A stretch of DNA of 64,000 nucleotides, taken from the NCBI RefSeq assembly GCF_000696095.1, contig NZ_BAYX01000001.1, positions 744,001 to 808,000 of the forward strand. The letters run 5' to 3'. The notes beneath the pieces are model-generated. The model saw nothing but the letters and a program-made list of their open reading frames with translations, ran no database searches and was not told the origin of the DNA. Shown in pieces: positions 58,385 to 64,000 of this stretch (its first letter is position 1; every line of letters starts with the position of its first letter). Source of the stretch: Rhizobium rhizogenes NBRC 13257 (GTDB lineage Bacteria; Pseudomonadota; Alphaproteobacteria; Rhizobiales; Rhizobiaceae). The translations under genes were made by a program, and so were the position numbers.

Positions 58385-59410
58385 ATGCAAATCGGAATGA
58401 TTGGCCTTGGCCGCATGGGCAGCAACATGGTGCAGCGTCTGATGAAGGGCGGCCATAGTGCTGTCGTTTTCGACGCGCGCCCGGAAAGCATCGCGACGCT
58501 TGAAAAGCTCGGCGCCGCCGGTAGCACGTCGCTCGAAGATTTCGTATCGAAGCTCGCCCGTCCTCGCGCCGTCTGGCTCATGCTGCCCGCCGCGATCGTC
58601 GACAAGGAACTCGCCGCGATCCTTCCGCTGCTCGACGAGGGCGATATCGTCATCGACGGCGGCAACTCCTATTATCATGACGACATTCGCCGCGCCGGCG
58701 AGCTGAAATCCAAGGGCATCCACTATGTCGACGTCGGCACCAGCGGCGGCGTCTTCGGCCTGGAGCGCGGCTATTGCCTGATGATTGGCGGCGAAAAGGA
58801 TACCGTCCAGCATCTGTCGCCGATCTTCGCAACGCTTGCACCGGGCATTGGCGATGTTCTTCCGTCGCCGATGCGGTCCGATGAAGCGGCAAAGGCGAGC
58901 ACGGCCGAACAGGGCTACCTGCATTGCGGCCCGTCCGGCGCCGGCCACTTCGTTAAAATGGTTCATAACGGCATCGAATATGGCTTGATGGCTGCCTATG
59001 CCGAAGGCTTCAACGTGCTGCGCCACGCTAATATCGGCACGCAGACCACCGAAGCCGACGCGGAAACCGCGCCGTTGTCCCATCCGGAATATTATCAATA
59101 TAACCTCGACATCGCAGAAATCAGCGAAGTCTGGCGCCGCGGCAGCGTCATCACGTCCTGGCTGCTCGACCTCACCGCCGACGCACTGCATGGCGATGCC
59201 GCTTTGTCGCAATATGCCGGCCGTGTTTCGGATTCGGGCGAGGGTCGGTGGACCATCTCGGCTGCCATCGACGAAGGCGTCCCGACGCCGGTGCTCAGCG
59301 CCGCCCTCTACGGCCGCTTCGCGTCGCGCGGCAATGACGATTACGCCAACAAGGTTCTGTCGGCCATGCGCGCAGGTTTCGGCGGCCACCACGAGAAGCC
59401 GGTCAAGTAA
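58385..59410 (+). CDS. gnd: 6-phosphogluconate dehydrogenase, decarboxylating (short NAD-type)
   Basis: The 341-residue enzyme is the short GndA/YqeC form. It has the Rossmann motif GMIGLGRMGSNM, IDGGNSYYHDD, VGTSGGVFGLERGYCLMIGG and GHFVKMVHNGIEYG with the catalytic Lys. It converts 6-phosphogluconate to ribulose 5-phosphate, probably with NAD. TAGGAG precedes the ATG. A terminator follows; zwf and pgl are not adjacent. Confidence 0.94.
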   Translation: MQIGMIGLGRMGSNMVQRLMKGGHSAVVFDARPESIATLEKLGAAGSTSLEDFVSKLARPRAVWLMLPAAIVDKELAAILPLLDEGDIVIDGGNSYYHDDIRRAGELKSKGIHYVDVGTSGGVFGLERGYCLMIGGEKDTVQHLSPIFATLAPGIGDVLPSPMRSDEAAKASTAEQGYLHCGPSGAGHFVKMVHNGIEYGLMAAYAEGFNVLRHANIGTQTTEADAETAPLSHPEYYQYNLDIAEISEVWRRGSVITSWLLDLTADALHGDAALSQYAGRVSDSGEGRWTISAAIDEGVPTPVLSAALYGRFASRGNDDYANKVLSAMRAGFGGHHEKPVK

Positions 59411-59435
59411 TCTTGTTCTGAATGTCGTGATATTG

Positions 59436-59468
59436 ATGCCGGGTGGTCGAAACTGCCCGGCATTTTTT
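59436..59468 (+). terminator. Intrinsic terminator after gnd
   Basis: Stem ATGCCGGG (59436-59443) and CCCGGCAT (59456-59463), followed by six Ts. It lies 10 bases before the end of the convergent moeA. Confidence 0.88.
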
Positions 59469-59477
59469 GTAACCGGT

Positions 59478-60704
59478 TTAGCCCAGCAGATCGGGGCGCA
59501 ACAGCAGGACCGGACATGGGGAGCCAGCGGCAAGTTCCGGCACATGCGGCGGGCGGATGATAAGGCAATCCGCGCGGGAAAAGACTTTCATCATCGAGGA
59601 ATCCTGCTTGGAAAAAGGCTCTGCCAGCCACGAACCGTTGGCGGCTTTCGTCAGCGTCGCGCGGACATAGTCCTGACGCTGATCATTGGCTTTGAGGGGT
59701 ATGGCGGCCAGGGCCGTGGCCTCGCGTTTCACCGGCGGTAGAGACGCCAACTTGCGGATCAGCGGCTCCAGGAACAACAGGCCGCAGACGAGGCTGGAGA
59801 CCGGGTTGCCGGGCAGCCCGAGCACATGGGTCTCGCCGAGGCTGCCGACCATCAGCGGCTTGCCGGGGCGCATGGCGATCCGCCAGAAATCGAGCTGCAT
59901 TCCCGCTTCGATAAGCGTCGCCTGCACCAGATCGTGATCGCCGACGGAGGCGCCGCCGAGCGTAACGATGACATCCGCTTTCGCCACCTGCGCCCGACCG
60001 ATCGCGGCGGTAATTTCCGCCTTGTCGTCAGGGACGATACCCAGATCTAGCACATGGGCGCCGGCGCTGCGGGCGAGTGCGGCGATCCCGAAGGTGTTCG
60101 ACGCGATGATCTGCGAAGGCCCCGGCTCGGTTCCCGGCGTCACCAGCTCATCGCCCGTCGCAAGGATCGCCACCAGCGGACGGCGATAGACATCGAGCGC
60201 CGGATGGTTCATGGCCGCCGCAACCGTCAGGCGCGAAAAATCCATCACCGTGCCGGCCGGAAGCACGACTTCACCTTCGGCAAAATCCTGGCCGCGCGGG
60301 CGGATATGCTGCCCCTTACGCAGTGGGTAAGTTGTGCGGATGCGACCATCCTCCGGCCGTTCGGCATCTTCCTGCAGCAGCACCGTATCGGCTCCAGCCG
60401 GAACTGGCGCACCGGTGAAGATACGCACCGTTTCGCCTTTGCCGACTGCACCCTCGAAGGCATGGCCTGCGGCGGAAGCGCCGATCACGGTCAGTTCCGC
60501 GCCCGGCTCGGCGGCATCCTCGAAACGCAGCGCATAGCCATCCATCGCTGAAGCGTCGAAGGGCGGTTGGGTCAGGCGTGCGGAGAGATCCTTGGCGAGA
60601 ACCCGGCCTTCGGCCAGGTCGAGCGGAACGCTTTCGATGCGATGGAGCGACGTTGCGCTATTCAGCAGGCGCGCCTGGGCGTCCGCTACGGGTAAAAGGC
60701 TCAT
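59478..60704 (-). CDS. moeA: Molybdopterin molybdotransferase
   Basis: The 408-residue enzyme inserts molybdenum into adenylylated molybdopterin. It shows DASAMDGYALRF (catalytic region), GAPVPAGADTVL, VAILATGDEL and GGASVGDHDL, and the C-terminal beta-barrel domain. Start 3 bases after the stop of moaC, so cotranscribed. It is the last gene of the leftward string that begins with ppiD or trpD. Confidence 0.95.
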   Translation of the reverse strand: MSLLPVADAQARLLNSATSLHRIESVPLDLAEGRVLAKDLSARLTQPPFDASAMDGYALRFEDAAEPGAELTVIGASAAGHAFEGAVGKGETVRIFTGAPVPAGADTVLLQEDAERPEDGRIRTTYPLRKGQHIRPRGQDFAEGEVVLPAGTVMDFSRLTVAAAMNHPALDVYRRPLVAILATGDELVTPGTEPGPSQIIASNTFGIAALARSAGAHVLDLGIVPDDKAEITAAIGRAQVAKADVIVTLGGASVGDHDLVQATLIEAGMQLDFWRIAMRPGKPLMVGSLGETHVLGLPGNPVSSLVCGLLFLEPLIRKLASLPPVKREATALAAIPLKANDQRQDYVRATLTKAANGSWLAEPFSKQDSSMMKVFSRADCLIIRPPHVPELAAGSPCPVLLLRPDLLG

Positions 60705-60707
60705 GCG

Positions 60708-61202
60708 TCAGGCCTCCGGGTGACGGAAATCGCCGGATTTGCCGCCGGATTTCTCCAATAATCTGATGCCGCCGATTTCCATTGTCCTGTCGGCGGCCTT
60801 GGCCATGTCGTAGATGGTCAGGCAGGCGACGGAGACCGCTGTCAACGCTTCCATCTCGACGCCGGTGCGGCCGGTAAGCTTTGCGGTTGCGGTTATGCGC
60901 AGGCCGGGCAGGGCGGCGTCCTCGGTGATATCGACCGTAACCTTGGTCAGCATCAGCGGATGGCAGAGCGGGATGAGATTGGCGGTCTGCTTGGCGGCCA
61001 TGATACCAGCAAGCCGTGCGGTGCCGATGACATCACCCTTTTTGGCATTGCCTTCGCGGATCAGCGCCAGCGTTTCCGGCTTCATCGTGACATGGCCTTC
61101 GGCGGTCGCGATACGGATCGTCTCGGCCTTGTCGCCGACATCGACCATATGCGCCTCGCCGGAAGCGCCGATATGGGTGAGGCCGGTCTTTTCCGTGCTC
61201 AT
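60708..61202 (-). CDS. moaC: Cyclic pyranopterin monophosphate synthase
   Basis: The 164-residue enzyme converts 3',8-cyclo-GTP to cyclic pyranopterin monophosphate together with MoaA. Family blocks are [22 protein letters not shown] start, [28 protein letters not shown], and [20 protein letters not shown]. It lies one base after trpC and three before moeA. moaA is not in the window. Confidence 0.95.
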   Translation of the reverse strand: MSTEKTGLTHIGASGEAHMVDVGDKAETIRIATAEGHVTMKPETLALIREGNAKKGDVIGTARLAGIMAAKQTANLIPLCHPLMLTKVTVDITEDAALPGLRITATAKLTGRTGVEMEALTAVSVACLTIYDMAKAADRTMEIGGIRLLEKSGGKSGDFRHPEA

Positions 61203-61203
61203 C

Positions 61204-62031
<828 letters not shown>

Positions 62032-63048
62032 CTATTCTTCGTCGTTGGAGACGGCGATCAGCTTTTCCAGCGCAGCGGCGGTTGCGCCGCTATCGAGCGA
62101 CTGGGCCGCGAGCTTCATGCCATCATGAAGCGTTTCCGCCTTGCCGGCAATCACCAGGGATGCTGCCGCGTTCGCAAGCGAAATATCGCGATAGGCATTC
62201 TTTTCACCGCTGAGCACGGCGCGGAGCGCTGCCGCGTTGGCAATGCCGTCGCCGCCCTTGAGGTCGGCAAGATCGGCATGCGCGAGGCCAAAGTCGGCCG
62301 GCGTCAGTTCGAAGGTGCGGATCTTGCCGTCCTCGAGCGCTGCGACCGAGGTCGTTCCTGTCGTTGTGATTTCGTCAAGGCCATTGCCGTGCACGACCCA
62401 GACGCTTTCGGCATTTAGGTCCTTCAGCACCTCGGCGAGCGGCACGACCCATTGCGGCGCGAAAACGCCAAGCAACTGCCGTCGAGCGCCAGCCGGGTTC
62501 GCCAAAGGTCCTAATAGATTGAAGATTGTGCGAGTACCGAGTTCAACGCGGGAAGGGCCGACATGGCGCATCGAGGAATGATGCAGTTGCGCGAACATGA
62601 AACCGATACCGGCCTCACGAATGCAACGGGCAATGACCTCGGGACCGATATCGAGTTTGATACCCAGCACGGACTGCGTGTCGGCCGTACCGGCCTTGGA
62701 GCTCTGAGCACGGTTACCGTGCTTGGCGACCGGCACGCCTGCACCGGCAACGATGAACGCCGCAAGCGTCGAAATGTTGTAGGTGCCAAAGCCATCGCCG
62801 CCGGTGCCGACGATATCGATCGCATCCGCCGGCGCTTCCACCGGCAACATCTTGGCACGCATCGCCGTGACGGCGCCGACGATTTCGTCGACCGTCTCGC
62901 CCCGCACGCGCAGCGCCATCAGGAATGCGCCGATTTGCGAGGGCGTGGCTTCACCTGACATCAAAATATCGAATGCCTGACGGGCTTCGTCCCGCGTCAG
63001 CACCTCGCGATTGGCGACCTTGGCGAGGAAAGGTTTCAATTCAGCCAT
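62032..63048 (-). CDS. trpD: Anthranilate phosphoribosyltransferase
   Basis: The 338-residue enzyme joins anthranilate and PRPP. The phosphate-binding [14 protein letters not shown] and [15 protein letters not shown] segments are complete, as is [14 protein letters not shown]. Start at 63048, 24 bp after ppiD. Not fused to a glutamine amidotransferase domain. Confidence 0.96.
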   Translation of the reverse strand: MAELKPFLAKVANREVLTRDEARQAFDILMSGEATPSQIGAFLMALRVRGETVDEIVGAVTAMRAKMLPVEAPADAIDIVGTGGDGFGTYNISTLAAFIVAGAGVPVAKHGNRAQSSKAGTADTQSVLGIKLDIGPEVIARCIREAGIGFMFAQLHHSSMRHVGPSRVELGTRTIFNLLGPLANPAGARRQLLGVFAPQWVVPLAEVLKDLNAESVWVVHGNGLDEITTTGTTSVAALEDGKIRTFELTPADFGLAHADLADLKGGDGIANAAALRAVLSGEKNAYRDISLANAAASLVIAGKAETLHDGMKLAAQSLDSGATAAALEKLIAVSNDEE

Positions 63049-63072
63049 CGGCTATCGATCCTCCCGACCGAG

Positions 63073-64000
63073 CTAGCGAGACATCGCCTGTTCGGCGAGG
63101 TTCTGGTTGACCGTGACGGTGTATTTCGACTGCAGGTCGGCAACGATCTGGTCGAGAATGTCGTCACCGGCAGCGTTGGCAATCTGGGTCGCCTGCTGAT
63201 CCTGGTTGCTGAGCGCATCGGTCGTCGGATTGTTGTTGACGTCGGTGACCTTCAGCAGGATCTGCGTCGTGTCATCAGCACCGATGGCATTGGCAGCCGT
63301 GTCGATCGGGCCGGAGAAGGCGGCGGCAACGCCGGCACGACCAAGAACCGGATCGTCCGTCGTGCGCGTCACGTCAGCCTTGCTTTCGACGGCGATGCCG
63401 AGCGGCGTGGCGATATCGGCAAGCGACTTGCCCTTCTGCGCTTCCTGCTTCAGCTCGTTGGCCTTGGCGGCGAGAGCGATCTTCTGCTGCTCGGCAGTCC
63501 AGTCGACAACGGCTTTTTCACGGACTTCGGCAAGCGGGCGATCACGATCCGGGGTGAGACCCAGGACATCGTACCAGACGTAACCGTCGTTGCCGACCGT
63601 CAGGGGGGCAGCATTGCTGCCCTGGTCCGCCTTGAAGACTTCGCCGAGCAATTGCTGCCTGGCGGGCAGATCCTTGATCTCGTTACCGGCCTGGTCGAGC
63701 CCGGTGGAATCGATCGCATCCACCGTTATCGCCTTCAGGTTCAACTGCTGAGCAGCCTCCTGCAACGACACACCGGAGCCGCGCAGGTCTTCGAACTTGT
63801 CATGGATGCTGGTGATATCGCTGGCGGCAGCGTTGAGCGCGATCTGCTTGCGGATATCTTCCTTGACGTCGTCGAAGTTCTTCGCGGTCTCGTCCTTGAC
63901 GTTGGTCACACGCAGGATCACCGGGCCGAAGGAGCCGTCGACGACGGGCGTCGTGCCGCCTTCCTTAGCCACGGCAAAAGCGGCCTGGGCGAGCGTCTGA
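63073..64000 (-). CDS. ppiD: Peptidyl-prolyl cis-trans isomerase / SurA-N chaperone (PpiD-like), 3' part
   Basis: The gene runs off the right edge, so its N-terminal membrane anchor and parvulin domain are outside. The visible 309 codons give the helical chaperone part with repeated segments (FDDVKEDIRKQIALNAAASDITSIHDKFEDLRGSGVSL) and the C-terminal end. In rhizobia a PpiD-like periplasmic folding factor lies upstream of trpD, which supports the assignment. The internal GTG at 63972 should not be used as start, since the frame continues beyond it. Confidence 0.8.
   Translation of the reverse strand, partial: QTLAQAAFAVAKEGGTTPVVDGSFGPVILRVTNVKDETAKNFDDVKEDIRKQIALNAAASDITSIHDKFEDLRGSGVSLQEAAQQLNLKAITVDAIDSTGLDQAGNEIKDLPARQQLLGEVFKADQGSNAAPLTVGNDGYVWYDVLGLTPDRDRPLAEVREKAVVDWTAEQQKIALAAKANELKQEAQKGKSLADIATPLGIAVESKADVTRTTDDPVLGRAGVAAAFSGPIDTAANAIGADDTTQILLKVTDVNNNPTTDALSNQDQQATQIANAAGDDILDQIVADLQSKYTVTVNQNLAEQAMSR

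Overview
The window is a piece of a GC-rich alphaproteobacterial chromosome, almost certainly from the Rhizobiaceae (Rhizobium/Agrobacterium type). This rests on the ATP12-type chaperone next to pccB, the short NAD-type gnd, DUF2336, DUF1489 and PAS_5 proteins, a trpD-trpC-moaC-moeA gene string, and CTTGnn/CTATAT-like promoters. No species can be fixed from the sequence alone. Coding density is high and there are no insertion sequences, integrases, CRISPR arrays or prophage genes, so this is core chromosome with small accessory patches. Every antisense ORF longer than about 300 codons that I considered is a shadow of a recognised gene.

Layout. 0-11.4 kb: HAD phosphatase (cut by the window edge), ATP12 chaperone, lipoprotein, pccB, DoxX, then a leftward block of pccA, formaldehyde detoxification (adhC, YaiI, fghA) and the guanidinium exporter sugE, followed by an EamA exporter, an XRE regulator and lipB. 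11.5-20.4 kb: tRNA-Leu(GAG), a secreted protein with a duplicated Cys module, a deformylase-like protein, mgtE, a MerR regulator, several membrane proteins and sdaA. 20.5-30 kb: a SPOR-tailed D,D-carboxypeptidase, a BTLCP protease, pip, PilZ and PAS_5 proteins, a structured RNA candidate, rhomboid, CBS and patatin genes. 29.5-35.5 kb: hisI, folE, an IscU-like protein, yidD, thrS and an acyltransferase. 35.5-45.5 kb: nitroreductase/flavin reductase pair, DUF2336, GNAT, AI-2E-family permease, phytase-like esterase, parE. 45.6-48.8 kb: tpiA, secG, pyrG. 48.7-59.4 kb: a more accessory set: GlxA-type regulator with a divergent rhodanese, a Ni/Co permease, FecR plus CHASE2-cyclase, lysE with a divergent lysR, two divergent citrate synthase genes, a VOC protein and gnd. 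59.5-64 kb: leftward ppiD (cut), trpD, trpC, moaC, moeA.

The most interesting signals are regulatory. Upstream of sugE are two hairpins with ACGA and ACGG tetraloops, which fits a guanidine-II (mini-ykkC) riboswitch starting right after a good promoter. Between two divergent citrate synthase genes, one of which carries an N-terminal helix-turn-helix, are two perfect palindromes with shared half-sites whose centres lie exactly 20 bp apart. A MerR-family gene has a near-perfect palindrome filling its own promoter spacer. A lysR gene appears to be leaderless and overlaps an 11-bp inverted repeat facing lysE. A four-hairpin RNA ending in an intrinsic terminator precedes the rhomboid gene.

Several proteins keep a family fold but lack key residues: a deformylase-like protein without two metal ligands, an IscU-like protein without the third Cys, and a citrate synthase with Glu in place of the catalytic Asp. 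A frameshifted doxX relic lies just downstream of doxX. All functional statements are from motif recognition by eye; no database search was run.
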